Assembly (NCBI RefSeq): GCF_905397275.1
Contig: NZ_CAJPUY010000004.1
Coordinates: 186,001 to 250,000 of the forward strand
Origin: Cupriavidus yeoncheonensis
GTDB lineage: Bacteria; Pseudomonadota; Gammaproteobacteria; Burkholderiales; Burkholderiaceae
Length of the DNA: 64,000 nucleotides
Direction: 5' to 3'
Shown one piece after another: positions 17,012-25,785 of the stretch; position 1 is the stretch's first letter, and every line of letters begins with the position of its first letter. The translations under genes and the position numbers were made by a program. Under the pieces are notes generated by a model that was given only the letters and a program-made list of their open reading frames with translations, was not told the DNA's origin and did no database searches.

Positions 17012-17803
17012 ATGCCAATGCACACAGATCAGCACGCCGAATATCTCGCCTTTGCCGGCCGCCTGGCCGATGCAGCAAGCGCTGTCACACTCGCCTATTT
17101 TCGCGCGGCCTTGGAAGTGGTGGACAAAGGCGCCACACGCTTTGATCCCGTTACCATAGCCGACCGGGAAGCCGAGCGTGCCATGCGCGACCTGATCCGA
17201 AGGACCTACCCCACCCACGGCATCCTGGGTGAAGAGGAACAGCGGGTTACCGGGACCGAGCCGTTCTCGTGGGTACTGGATCCGATCGACGGGACGCGCG
17301 CCTTCATCACGGGGCTACCACTCTGGGGCACGCTGATCGCACTCAACGACGGCCAGCATCCGGTACTGGGAGTCATGGATCAGCCGTTCACGCGCGAGCG
17401 CTTTTCCGGCGACGGCAACCAGGCCTGGATGAATGGCAAGCCATTGCAGGTGCAGCCCTGCAAGTCGCTCTCGGAGGCCAAGCTGCTCTGTACCACTCCC
17501 GACATGTTTGAAGCCGGCGGGCAATGGGACGCTTTCCAGCGCGTGGCGCGGGCGGCCAGGTTGCAGCGATACGGCGGGGATTGCTACGGATACTGCATGG
17601 TCGCCGCAGGCCAGGTCGACGCCGTAGTCGAGGCGGGATTGCAGCCTTATGACGTGCAGGCCCTGATCCCGATCATCGAAGGCGCCGGCGGGATCATGAC
17701 CAGCTGGACCGGCGGCGACCCGCAACAAGGCGGGGCTGTGGTCGCTTGTGGCGACGCCCGCGTGCATGCGGAGATTCTTCGGCTGCTGAACGGGCAAGGC
17801 TGA
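17012..17803 (+). CDS. inositol monophosphatase-family phosphatase, probably histidinol-phosphatase
   Basis: A 263-residue magnesium-dependent phosphatase. Motifs of the FIG/IMPase fold are seen in order: FDPVTIADREAE (about 49-60), GILGEEE (about 70-76), the metal-binding WVLDPIDGTRAF (about 88-99) and a C-terminal QPYDVQALIPIIEGAGG. The residue before the last metal aspartate is Tyr rather than the usual Trp, as in HisN-type histidinol-phosphatases and some other relatives. It could complete histidine biosynthesis, or act on inositol or nucleotide phosphates. It stands alone, with ATG 17012 or 17018 possible. A histidine-linked transport operon lies 2 kb downstream, which may be coincidence. 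Confidence 0.85.
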   Translation: MPMHTDQHAEYLAFAGRLADAASAVTLAYFRAALEVVDKGATRFDPVTIADREAERAMRDLIRRTYPTHGILGEEEQRVTGTEPFSWVLDPIDGTRAFITGLPLWGTLIALNDGQHPVLGVMDQPFTRERFSGDGNQAWMNGKPLQVQPCKSLSEAKLLCTTPDMFEAGGQWDAFQRVARAARLQRYGGDCYGYCMVAAGQVDAVVEAGLQPYDVQALIPIIEGAGGIMTSWTGGDPQQGGAVVACGDARVHAEILRLLNGQG

Positions 17804-17840
17804 GCAATGCGCGCTACCGCCCCCCTCGCCCCTCACCGGC

Positions 17841-18431
17841 TCATTGAGCGTCGGGCTTGCGGAAGTGCTCTTCTACAAGCCTGGCGGCGGCCTGCCAGAG
17901 TGCCGGCGCGCCGCGTTCGATTGGGTGCTGGCAGCGCGCAATGACCTGTTCTTCGGTGACTTCACACTCGACCCAGGTACCGCCTTCTGTCGCGGCGTTA
18001 TGGAGCATGGGCTGAAACCTGTCCAGCGCTTTGGCGAACCTTGCGTCGTCGCTTTCCCCTGCCTCGAACTCGAACCAGAGCGCGCGAAACTCCGCAGCCT
18101 GCGCCTCCGGCAACAGGGAAAAGATGCGCTCCGCCGCCAGTTGCTCTCGTTCAGCCTGGCCTGCATGGGTCGAGGGGACATGGAACGGCACATCGCCCGC
18201 ATCGATCTCGACGATGTCGTGGATCAGCAGCATTTTCACCACGCGAGTCACATCGACGGGCGCTGCCGCATGCTCCGACAGGACTAGCGCGTACATGGCG
18301 AGATGCCAGGAATGCTCGGCACTGTTCTCGCGACGCGACTGGTCAATGAGCGGCGACATCCGTACGACGCTCTTCAACCGGTCAATCTCCCGGAGGAAGG
18401 ACAGCTGGCGTTCCAGGTTGGACGGGTTCAC
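17841..18431 (-). CDS. HD-domain phosphohydrolase (YfbR-like)
   Basis: An HD-superfamily metal-dependent hydrolase of about 196 residues. The metal motifs are ENSAEHSWH (the family's H...HxxxH start) and LLIHDIVEIDAGD with the His-Asp pair. Relatives such as YfbR are 5'-deoxyribonucleotidases; the substrate here is inferred only at family level. GTG 18431 is preferred because homologues start near SNLERQLSFLREIDRL; an upstream ATG at 18509 would add 26 residues (MIVPSAWGAAAS...) and cannot be excluded. It faces the IclR gene across a short region rich in inverted repeats, so the two promoters probably overlap. Confidence 0.85.
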   Translation of the reverse strand: MNPSNLERQLSFLREIDRLKSVVRMSPLIDQSRRENSAEHSWHLAMYALVLSEHAAAPVDVTRVVKMLLIHDIVEIDAGDVPFHVPSTHAGQAEREQLAAERIFSLLPEAQAAEFRALWFEFEAGESDDARFAKALDRFQPMLHNAATEGGTWVECEVTEEQVIARCQHPIERGAPALWQAAARLVEEHFRKPDAQ

Positions 18432-18540
18432 GTTGAATACAAAGGCTGGGTGTCTGGAAAGTCTAGCAAACCGTGACGCAGCGGCGCCCCACGCACTTGG
18501 CACAATCATTGTAGGGATTTAAGGGTTATCCCTAGCCACG

Positions 18541-18583
18541 CATTCCCATTTCCTGGGACTGGTGGTTTTGATTTTTGGGAATG
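18541..18583. promoter_or_regulatory. dyad cluster upstream of the IclR gene, candidate autoregulatory operator
   Basis: CATTCCCA (18541-18548) and TGGGAATG (18576-18583) form a perfect inverted repeat. Inside it, TCCCA-N5-TGGGA (18544-18558) forms a second, tighter dyad. Just upstream, GGGAT...ATCCC spans about 18513-18532. The cluster ends about 20 bases before the IclR start and lies in the divergent promoter region with the HD gene, a usual place for IclR proteins to bind their own control region. Confidence 0.45.
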
Positions 18584-18603
18584 AGGTCCTATGCTTCGTC
18601 CCT

Positions 18604-19398
18604 ATGCTGAATGCTGTCGACAACCCTGGCGCCGTGACGCCTCTTACCTCCACGCCAGGCGAATCCGGCCAGCCCGCGGGCGGTGCGGATCGCGTGCTGT
18701 TCGTCCTGGCGGCCCTGGCCCAACACGGCGCGCCGATCACGGTGCGGGAACTCGTAGCCAAGACCGGACTGCCCAAGAGCACGCTCTACCGCCAACTGGT
18801 GATGCTCAAGCGCTGGGGCTTCGTGCTGGAGTCCGACGGCGAGTACGCGCCGGGCCCGATCAGCCTGCAACTGGCGCTCGGCTTCGACATGGCCTCCCAC
18901 CTGGCCCGCGAAGCCTTGCCCGACATGCGGCTCCTGGCGCAGCAGTCCGGTGAAAGCGTGGGCCTGGTCGTCGCCGTCAAGGATCACGCCGTGTGCCTGG
19001 AGATGGTGGAAAGCCGCCAGTCGCTGCGCTGCTCGTTCGAAAAGGGCCGCGGCGTGCCGCTGCGTGCCGGTGCGTCGGCCAAGTCGCTGCTGGCGTTCAT
19101 GCGCGACGAAGCGCGCGAGCGTCTGGTCCATGCCCTGTGCGAGCCGGACGAAGCCGAACGGCTCCTGGCCGAACTGGCCGCCATTCGCGAGACCGGCTAC
19201 GCCGTCAGCGAAGGCGCGGTGGACCCGGGTGTCTGGGGCGTGAGCGCCCCGCTCTTCTCGCGCCGGGGCAAGACAGATGCGCTGGGCTCCATCACGTTGA
19301 TGGTGCCGGCCACGCGACGGCAAGGGCGCGAGAGCGCGCTGATCGACATGACCCTGGCCGCGGCGATGCGGATTTCCGCGCGGCTGCAGTCCTACTGA
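18604..19398 (+). CDS. IclR-family transcriptional regulator
   Basis: A 264-residue regulator with an N-terminal winged helix (ITVRELVAKTGLPKSTLYRQ, about residues 40-70) and a C-terminal IclR effector domain with VPLRAGASAKSLLAF and a GYAVSEGAVDPGVWGVSAPLF loop. IclR proteins bind a small carboxylate or amino-acid-derived ligand and control an adjacent catabolic or transport operon. ATG 18604 fits the family N-terminus; the frame also opens at 18562. The gene is followed at 80 bases by the ABC importer and hutG-like genes on the same strand, the most likely targets. Dyads just upstream suggest autoregulation. Confidence 0.92.
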   Translation: MLNAVDNPGAVTPLTSTPGESGQPAGGADRVLFVLAALAQHGAPITVRELVAKTGLPKSTLYRQLVMLKRWGFVLESDGEYAPGPISLQLALGFDMASHLAREALPDMRLLAQQSGESVGLVVAVKDHAVCLEMVESRQSLRCSFEKGRGVPLRAGASAKSLLAFMRDEARERLVHALCEPDEAERLLAELAAIRETGYAVSEGAVDPGVWGVSAPLFSRRGKTDALGSITLMVPATRRQGRESALIDMTLAAAMRISARLQSY

Positions 19399-19419
19399 AC
19401 ACAAGGCAAACCATTACCG

Positions 19420-19448
19420 CCGCCGTCGACAGACCCCTGCGACGGCGG
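19420..19448 (+). repeat. hairpin between the IclR gene and the ABC operon
   Basis: CCGCCGTCG (19420-19428) and CGACGGCGG (19440-19448) form a perfect nine-base stem with an 11-base loop. No T-run follows, so full termination is unlikely; it may trim or attenuate read-through from the regulator gene into the transporter genes. Confidence 0.45.
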
Positions 19449-19478
19449 ATCCCTCGTTCCCGAGAAAAGGAGACCTCC

Positions 19479-20246
19479 ATGAACCTTCGTCGCAAATGCC
19501 TGATGGCCGGCCTGACGGCCCTGATCGGCCTGACCTTCGGCGCCGCCGCCCACGCCGAGGACAGTGCCGTGCTGCGCGTGGCCACCGACGCCACCTTCCC
19601 GCCGATGGAATTCATCGAGAACGGCAAGCGCACCGGCTTTGATGTGGAACTCGTCGAGGCCATGGCCAAGGTGATGGGCAAGCGGGTGGAATGGACCGAC
19701 ATCGACTTCAAGGGCCTGGTCCCCGGGCTGGTCTCGCGCCGCTTCGACATGGCCGTGTCCGGCATCTACATCACTCCCGAGCGCCGCAAGGTGGTGGACT
19801 TCACCGAGCCGTACTACACGGGCGGCCTGGTGGCGCTGGTCAAGAGCGGCAACACCACCATCCACACCCCGACCGACCTGAACGGCAAGAAGGTCAGCGT
19901 GCAGGTGGGCACCAAGTCGGTCAGCTTCCTGCGCGACACGTACCCGCAGGTGCAACGCGTGGAAGTGGAGAAGAACCAGGAAATGTTCAACCTGGTCGAA
20001 ATCGGCCGTGCCGACGCGGCCGTGACCGGCAAGCCGGCCGCGATGCAGTACGTCAAGACCCGCGGCGGCCTGCGCATGGTGGAGCAGCCCCTGACTACCG
20101 AGGAATACGGCATGGCCGTGCGCAAGGACACGCCCGAGCTCACGCGCGCCCTCAATGCCGCGCTGGCCAAGGTGAAGGCCGATGGCACCTACGCCAGGCT
20201 GACCCAGAAGTGGTTTGGCAGCGCCGCCAGCGCAGCCGCCAAGTAA
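19479..20246 (+). CDS. amino-acid ABC transporter substrate-binding protein
   Basis: A 255-residue periplasmic binding protein of the polar amino-acid (family 3) type. The signal peptide is MNLRRKCLMAGLTALIGLTF..., cut near AHAED. The mature part opens AVLRVATDATFPPMEFIENG, then FDVELVEAMAKVMGKRVEW, and contains the DGTYARLTQKWFG tail seen across the family. AAGGAGA lies five bases before ATG 19479. It should capture a ligand for the permease and ATPase encoded directly downstream. Ligand type is not fixed by sequence, but the hutG-like gene closing the operon points to histidine or a histidine breakdown intermediate. Confidence 0.93.
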   Translation: MNLRRKCLMAGLTALIGLTFGAAAHAEDSAVLRVATDATFPPMEFIENGKRTGFDVELVEAMAKVMGKRVEWTDIDFKGLVPGLVSRRFDMAVSGIYITPERRKVVDFTEPYYTGGLVALVKSGNTTIHTPTDLNGKKVSVQVGTKSVSFLRDTYPQVQRVEVEKNQEMFNLVEIGRADAAVTGKPAAMQYVKTRGGLRMVEQPLTTEEYGMAVRKDTPELTRALNAALAKVKADGTYARLTQKWFGSAASAAAK

Positions 20247-20264
20247 GCCGCGCGGATCATCATC

Positions 20265-20933
20265 ATGGAACTGGATTTTTCTCCTGTCTTTGCCGGTTGG
20301 CCTGACATCCTCCACGGCGCCATCATTACCGTGGAGGTGACCGCGTGCGCGCTGGTGCTGGGCTGCATCATGGGCCTGCTGGTCGGCATCGGCCGGCTGG
20401 ACCCGAAGCGTCGCGTCATCTATGGCCTCTGTACGGCCTATGTGACGTTCATCCGCGGCACGCCGCTGCTGGTGCAGCTGTTCCTGCTGTTCTTCGGGCT
20501 GCCGCAATTCGACATCCTGCTGCCGGCCTTTGTGTGCGGCGTGATCGGGCTGGGCATCTATTCCGGCGCCTATGTGTCGGAAATCGTGCGCGGCGCCATC
20601 CAGTCGGTGGACAAGGGCCAGATGGAAGCGGCCCGCTCGATCGGCATGTCTGCCGGCCAGGCCATGCGCGCGGTGATCCTGCCGCAGGCCATCGTGCGGA
20701 TGATTCCGCCGCTGGGCAACGAGTTCATCGCCCTGATCAAGAACTCGGCGCTGGTGTCGCTGCTGACCATTGCCGACCTGATGCATGAAGGCCAGAAGAT
20801 CATCAGCGTGTCGTACCGGTCGCTGGAAGTCTATCTGGCGATCGCACTGGTTTATCTGATCCTGACGAGCGCGGCCGGGCTGATCCTGCAACGCGCAGAA
20901 CAACGGCTGCGCATGGGAGGCATGGTGCAATGA
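20265..20933 (+). CDS. amino-acid ABC transporter permease
   Basis: A 222-residue inner-membrane protein with about five transmembrane helices and the HisM/GlnP family signature: [19 protein letters not shown] near residue 64 and the EAA loop [21 protein letters not shown] near residue 125, which docks the ATPase. One permease gene only is present, so it probably forms a homodimer. It lies 18 bases after the binding-protein gene and overlaps the ATPase gene by four bases (ATGA), so translation is probably coupled. Confidence 0.93.
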   Translation: MELDFSPVFAGWPDILHGAIITVEVTACALVLGCIMGLLVGIGRLDPKRRVIYGLCTAYVTFIRGTPLLVQLFLLFFGLPQFDILLPAFVCGVIGLGIYSGAYVSEIVRGAIQSVDKGQMEAARSIGMSAGQAMRAVILPQAIVRMIPPLGNEFIALIKNSALVSLLTIADLMHEGQKIISVSYRSLEVYLAIALVYLILTSAAGLILQRAEQRLRMGGMVQ

Positions 20934-21691
20934 GCGATTCCGCAATCATCCGGATCCGGAACCTGGGCAAATCGTTCGGCGGCCATACGGTCTTGCGCGG
21001 CATCGACTTCGATGTGGAGCCGTCGCAGGTCGTGGTCGTGATTGGCCCCAGCGGCTCGGGCAAGAGCACCTTCCTGCGATGCTGCAACGGACTGGAGCAA
21101 CCCGAGGCCGGCACCATCGACATCGTCGGCAAGCGGCTGGTGACCGAAGGCCAGCTGATCGGCGAGCACGAGCTGAACCAGTTGCGCACGGAAGTGGGCA
21201 TGGTGTTCCAGTCGTTCAATCTGTTCCCGCACCTGTCGGTGCTGCACAACGTCACGGTGGGTCCGCGCATGCTGCGCGGCGTCTCGCGCGAAGAAGCCGA
21301 GCGCAAGGCAATGCGCCTGCTCGAGAAGGTCGGCCTTGCGCACAAGGCCCACGCCATGCCCGCCAGCCTGTCGGGCGGCCAGAAGCAGCGCGTGGCCATT
21401 GCCCGCGCACTGGCCATGGAACCGCGCGTGATGCTGTTCGACGAACCGACCTCGGCACTGGACCCGGAGCTGGTCGGCGAAGTGCTGCAGGTGATGAAGT
21501 TGCTGGCGGCCGAAGGCATGACCATGGTCGTGGTCACCCATGAAATGGGCTTTGCCCGCGAAGTGGCCGATGTGGTGGTGGTCATGGATGGCGGCGGCAT
21601 CATCGAGGCCGGGCCGCCGTCGGTCATCTTCTCGGCGCCGACGCAGGAACGCACGCGCGGCTTCCTGCAGGCCGTGCTGACGCGGGCGTGA
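20930..21691 (+). CDS. amino-acid ABC transporter ATP-binding protein
   Basis: A 253-residue nucleotide-binding subunit of the GlnQ/HisP type. Walker A is GPSGSGKST (about 45-53), the Q-loop [12 protein letters not shown] (about 90-101), the ABC signature LSGGQKQR (about 145-152), Walker [13 protein letters not shown] and the switch histidine in [11 protein letters not shown]. It powers uptake by the preceding permease. Its stop overlaps the start region of the downstream hutG-like gene, which ties that enzyme to the transporter. Confidence 0.95.
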   Translation: MSDSAIIRIRNLGKSFGGHTVLRGIDFDVEPSQVVVVIGPSGSGKSTFLRCCNGLEQPEAGTIDIVGKRLVTEGQLIGEHELNQLRTEVGMVFQSFNLFPHLSVLHNVTVGPRMLRGVSREEAERKAMRLLEKVGLAHKAHAMPASLSGGQKQRVAIARALAMEPRVMLFDEPTSALDPELVGEVLQVMKLLAAEGMTMVVVTHEMGFAREVADVVVVMDGGGIIEAGPPSVIFSAPTQERTRGFLQAVLTRA

Positions 21692-21693
21692 GG

Positions 21694-22638
21694 ATGGCTG
21701 TGACCCAGAATCTTTGGCAGGGCCGTGTCGATCACGGCGAGCGCGGCGACACCACGCGCCTGTTCCGCATTGTGCATGCGCTGGAAGCGGCAGACCCGGC
21801 GCCCCTTGGCGGCGCGCCGGTGCTGCTTGGCTTCAGTTGCGACGCCGGCGTGCTGCGCAACCAGGGCCGCCCCGGCGCCGCGCACGGCCCGGACGCCATC
21901 CGCCAGGCGCTGGCCAACGTGCCGGCGCACGGGCTGTCCGCGTTGTATGACGCCGGCAATGTCGGCTGTGAAGACGGCAACCTGGAATCGGCCCAGTTGG
22001 CGCTGGCGGAAACCGTGCGCGACGTGCTGGCGCGCGGCGGGCTTCCGCTGGTGCTGGGCGGCGGCCATGAAGTGGCCTGGGGCACCTGGCAAGGCCTGCG
22101 CGCGCATCTGGATGCGCGGGACGACGGCGGTCGTGTACTCATCATCAATATCGACGCCCACTTCGACCTGCGCACCAGCCGGCCCGCGAGCTCCGGCACG
22201 CCGTTCGACCAGATCGCCAACGCGTGCGCGGAGCGCGGGCAGCCGTTCGACTATGTCTGCCTGGGCGTCAGCCGCCTCAGCAACACGCCGGCGCTCTTCG
22301 GGCGCGCCGATGCGTTGGGCGTCAGCTATGTGGAAGACGTGGACATGCAGGAGCGCCACCTGCCCTCGCGTCTCGCGGAACTGGCGGCGCGCATCGATGC
22401 CACCGACCACCTGTACCTGACCATCGACCTCGACGCACTGCCGGCGGCCGTGATGCCGGGCGTGTCGGCACCCGCCGCCTATGGCGTGCCGTTGTCCGTG
22501 GTGGAGGAAGTGGCCTTGCTCGCTCGCCGCAGCGGCAAGCTGCGCGTGGCCGACCTGGCGGAATACAACCCGCAGTATGACCGCGACCACCAGGGCGCAC
22601 GCGTGGCGGCACGCCTGGCCTGGCGCCTGTTTGGCTGA
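21694..22638 (+). CDS. hutG: formimidoylglutamase (HutG-like), ureohydrolase family
   Basis: A 314-residue binuclear-manganese hydrolase of the arginase/agmatinase superfamily. The metal motifs are [11 protein letters not shown] (about 113-123), [11 protein letters not shown] (about 150-160) and TIDLDALPA (about 242-250). The GGGHE form, with His then Glu, and the overall pattern fit HutG, which splits N-formimino-glutamate to glutamate and formamide. ATG 21694 is just past the ATPase stop; GTG 21688 is an alternative. The rest of the hut pathway (hutH, hutU, hutI) is not in the window, so this may be a second copy dedicated to an imported substrate. Confidence 0.8.
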   Translation: MAVTQNLWQGRVDHGERGDTTRLFRIVHALEAADPAPLGGAPVLLGFSCDAGVLRNQGRPGAAHGPDAIRQALANVPAHGLSALYDAGNVGCEDGNLESAQLALAETVRDVLARGGLPLVLGGGHEVAWGTWQGLRAHLDARDDGGRVLIINIDAHFDLRTSRPASSGTPFDQIANACAERGQPFDYVCLGVSRLSNTPALFGRADALGVSYVEDVDMQERHLPSRLAELAARIDATDHLYLTIDLDALPAAVMPGVSAPAAYGVPLSVVEEVALLARRSGKLRVADLAEYNPQYDRDHQGARVAARLAWRLFG

Positions 22639-22844
22639 CAGGCAGTCACGCCGCCGCCTCGCGGCCCGACCTGGGCGCGTCAGCGCCGCTGTACTCCGGT
22701 GCGCCGGCGCGAACTGTGATCGAAACCCCGTCTCAGGGGCGGCTATCCTGCAATGGGCCGGGTTGCTGCGCGCGGGGTGCTAGACAGCGCCTCCGGCATA
22801 AGACCGCCGGTGGATGCCCGGCCCACCCGAGACCAGGGGCAAGC

Positions 22845-23837
22845 TCAGGAACCCATGGAGCCCACCGGTTGCGCTGCCACAGCGCGGGCATCCGGTTCGC
22901 GCCCGGCAAGGGCTTCCAGCATGTCGGCGGACGGGACGAAGAACAGCGACCCGGTCACCGCGCGGCTGAAGTCCAGCAATTTGTCATAGTTGCCCGGTGG
23001 CCGCCCGACGAACATGTTCTCCAGCATCTGCTCGATCGGCGCAGGCGTGCGCGCGTAACCAATGAAGAAAGTCCCGAACTCGCCTTTGCCCGGCTGGCCA
23101 AACGGCATGTTGTCGCGCAGGATTTTCACCTCTTCTCCATCTTCGACCAGGGTCGTCAGCGCACTATGCGACCAGGACGGCTTGGCCGCTTCATCGAGTT
23201 CGATGTCCGACAGCTTGCTGCGGCCGATGATGCGCTCCTGGGCCTCGACGGTCAGGTCATTCCACGCCGCCATGTCATGCAGGTACTTCTGCACGAGCAC
23301 GTAGCTGCCGCCTGCGAACGGTGAATCCTCGTCTCCGACGATCGTGAACCGGACCGCGTCATCGCCGGCAGGGTTCTCGGTCCCATCGACGAATCCGATG
23401 ATGCTGCGCATGTCGAAGTAGCGGAAGCCGTGCACTTCGTCGACAACGGATACGGCACCACCGAGCCCGTGCATCAGCTGCGCGGCGAGTTCGAAGCACA
23501 GGTCCATCCGATCCGCGCGGATATGCAGGAGCACGTCACCGGGTGTGGCCACCGCGCGGCGGTGACCTTCCCCGAATTCGCGAAACGGATGCAGCGACGC
23601 CGGGCGCGGGCCGCCGAAGAGGCGATCCCACGCATCCGAGGCGAAGCCGCAGATGCATGAGAGGTTGCCGTCCGGAACACGCTTTCCCACGGCACGAACC
23701 AGGCCGGCTACGTCTGCGCACCACGCGCGCACGGTGGCGGCATGCTCGTTTCCTGCGCCAAGGGTGGCGACGATGAAGATGGCGCTGCCTGTGATGGGGC
23801 TATCAACGGCTTGAGGCGCGGGGAGGTTCTCTGGCAT
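22845..23837 (-). CDS. Dyp-type heme peroxidase
   Basis: A 330-residue dye-decolorising peroxidase without a Tat or Sec signal, so cytoplasmic unless loaded into an encapsulin. The family's distal motif GFVDGTENP is at about residues 148-156 and supplies the catalytic Asp; the proximal heme His lies in SWSHSALT at about residues 222-229. The spacing and length suit the B class. No encapsulin gene is adjacent. It may handle peroxides or oxidise aromatic substrates. Ribosome binding before ATG 23837 is weak. Confidence 0.92.
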   Translation of the reverse strand: MPENLPAPQAVDSPITGSAIFIVATLGAGNEHAATVRAWCADVAGLVRAVGKRVPDGNLSCICGFASDAWDRLFGGPRPASLHPFREFGEGHRRAVATPGDVLLHIRADRMDLCFELAAQLMHGLGGAVSVVDEVHGFRYFDMRSIIGFVDGTENPAGDDAVRFTIVGDEDSPFAGGSYVLVQKYLHDMAAWNDLTVEAQERIIGRSKLSDIELDEAAKPSWSHSALTTLVEDGEEVKILRDNMPFGQPGKGEFGTFFIGYARTPAPIEQMLENMFVGRPPGNYDKLLDFSRAVTGSLFFVPSADMLEALAGREPDARAVAAQPVGSMGS

Positions 23838-24368
23838 TGGAGAGTTCGCCTATCCAGGTTGGTTCCATGCGGCACGGAACGAAGGGGCTTGACCCTGACA
23901 TGCCGTGGTTGCACTGCATGCCGCGGGCTTTGATCCGGTGCAACCCTGTCGGGAAGCGCGGACCTTTGCATTCTATGGTCCGGTCAGCCGAACCGCGTGG
24001 AAGCCTTGCAGTCTTTTCGGTAAGAAAGTACCGGGTTACGCTGGCGCGCATGGGGAGCGAGCATCATCCGGCACCTTCCCGGCCGTCTTGACGCGTTGGC
24101 GAGCACGATTGCCGGACAATGCCGCATGCCATGTGAGCGGACTGATTCGTGCAGCAATACGCGTGCAAGGGCGCCCGACGATCAACGCTGCAATACGGGT
24201 ATATCGCTAGCGCGGCGCACGGACCACCCTGCCTATACTGGCAGGCAAAACCGGGCACCGACAGGGAACTGTCCGCGCTTGCGCTCTGAATTCTCTGCAG
24301 GCATCGGCGGCTCGCCCTTGGATGCACCTCCGCTTGCCTGCCCACGGGCCATGAACATGGAGAAGGGC
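23838..24368. other. intergenic region between Dyp peroxidase and a hypothetical gene
   Basis: It serves as divergent promoter space. It contains an inverted repeat, GGTTGCAC (23907-23914) with GTGCAACC (23938-23945), about 70-110 bases upstream of the Dyp start, which could be an operator. Frames open between 23840 and 24345 look like noise, and I see no gene. Confidence 0.4.
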
Positions 24369-25054
<686 letters not shown>

Positions 25055-25492
25055 TCAGCGCCCATGTCCGCCGTGGGAACCGCCCCCGCCCCAGCCCCCG
25101 CGCCCGCCTCCGCGGCCACCGCCATGCCAGCCGCCACCGCCATGCCAGCCGCCACCGCCATGCCAGCCGCCACCGCCATGCCAGCCCCCGCCGCCATGCC
25201 AGCCCCCACCGTGACCGTGCCAGCCGCCGTGGCCGCCGTACCAGCAGCATCGTCCTCCGCCATAGATGTAGCCGAAGCTGCCATAGTAACCACCGTAACC
25301 CGGACCGTAATAGGGATAGCCTGGCGTCACGGGATACCCGCTGTAGTACGGCGAGCCGGCCGGATAGGCGGGGTAGGCAAGATAGTCACCGCCGTAATAG
25401 TCCGGATACACCGCGCAACCCGCCAATAGCCCGCCTGCCAATAGCGCGGTCATCGCTGCCGTCGTGAAAATGCCGCCGACCGTGTATCGCAT
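25055..25492 (-). CDS. Gly/Trp/His-repeat lipoprotein
   Basis: A 145-residue exported protein. The N-terminus MRYTVGGIFTTAAMTALLAG is followed by the lipobox LLAGC, so it is probably lipidated and anchored in the envelope. The middle is rich in Tyr, Pro and Gly (YPAYPAGSPYYSGYP), and the C-terminal half is tandem GGWHGG units ending in a Gly/Arg-rich tail. Such His/Trp/Gly sequences can bind metals, but no assay-backed family is claimed. ATG 25492 is preferred to an upstream in-frame start that would precede the signal peptide. The repeats match the 18 bp DNA tandem array listed separately. Confidence 0.75.
   Translation of the reverse strand: MRYTVGGIFTTAAMTALLAGGLLAGCAVYPDYYGGDYLAYPAYPAGSPYYSGYPVTPGYPYYGPGYGGYYGSFGYIYGGGRCCWYGGHGGWHGHGGGWHGGGGWHGGGGWHGGGGWHGGGGWHGGGRGGGRGGWGGGGSHGGHGR
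25116..25205 (-). repeat. 18 bp tandem repeat array inside the lipoprotein gene
   Basis: About five copies of an 18-base unit, CCACCGCCATGCCAGCCG on the plus strand, the last two with one or two changes. Eighteen bases keep frame and encode GGWHGG, so copy number could change without breaking the protein. Confidence 0.8.
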
Positions 25493-25671
25493 GATCCATC
25501 CAATGCCGCCGGCGGGCCGGAGTACCCGCCTGATACCTGTTAGACCCACGGCGCCTCGGGTCTATCCCCCAAGCGTCCCGCGCGCGGATCGCCAGACCTG
25601 GTGTCCAAAGACACAATTCATGAACAAATTTAGGACTTATCCGATTTTCTGATGAGAACTAACGCAATAGA

Positions 25672-25775
25672 TTTGCCGGGCACCCGTCCCGCGGGTGCCC
25701 CGACGGAGCCAGGGCTCCCCTTTCCTGGTTCCTTGCCCTGCCACGATGGTTCCCGCCGTCGTGGCATTTTTTTGA
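25672..25775 (+). ncRNA. candidate small RNA with three hairpins and a Rho-independent terminator
   Basis: A strong plus-strand terminator (25740-25773) has no plus-strand gene in front of it for about 900 bases. Directly upstream are a nine-base-pair hairpin, GGGCACCCG/CGGGTGCCC (25678-25700), a short hairpin GGAGC/GCTCC (25705-25718) and a single-stranded pyrimidine-rich stretch, TTTCCTGGTTCCTT, that could pair with ribosome binding sites. This layout is typical of trans-acting bacterial sRNAs. The 5' end is a guess, and I see no good promoter hexamers. It is antisense to nothing and sits between the lipoprotein start and the TetR stop. Confidence 0.45.
25740..25773 (+). terminator. Rho-independent terminator, plus strand
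   Basis: A ten-base-pair stem, GCCACGATGG/CCGTCGTGGC (one wobble pair), with loop TTCCCG, followed by ATTTTTTT. In the minus direction the T-run lies before rather than after the stem, so it acts on plus-strand transcription. Confidence 0.85.
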
Positions 25776-25785
25776 GCCGGTGCCC

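Noticed and set aside
23888..23930. A MerR-type promoter with extended spacer (TTGACC...)
   Set aside because: The internal dyad expected for MerR proteins is not convincing and no MerR gene is adjacent.
25116..25205. 18 bp repeats as a possible CRISPR or replication iteron array
   Set aside because: No spacers, in-frame coding for GGWHGG, and no replication gene nearby.
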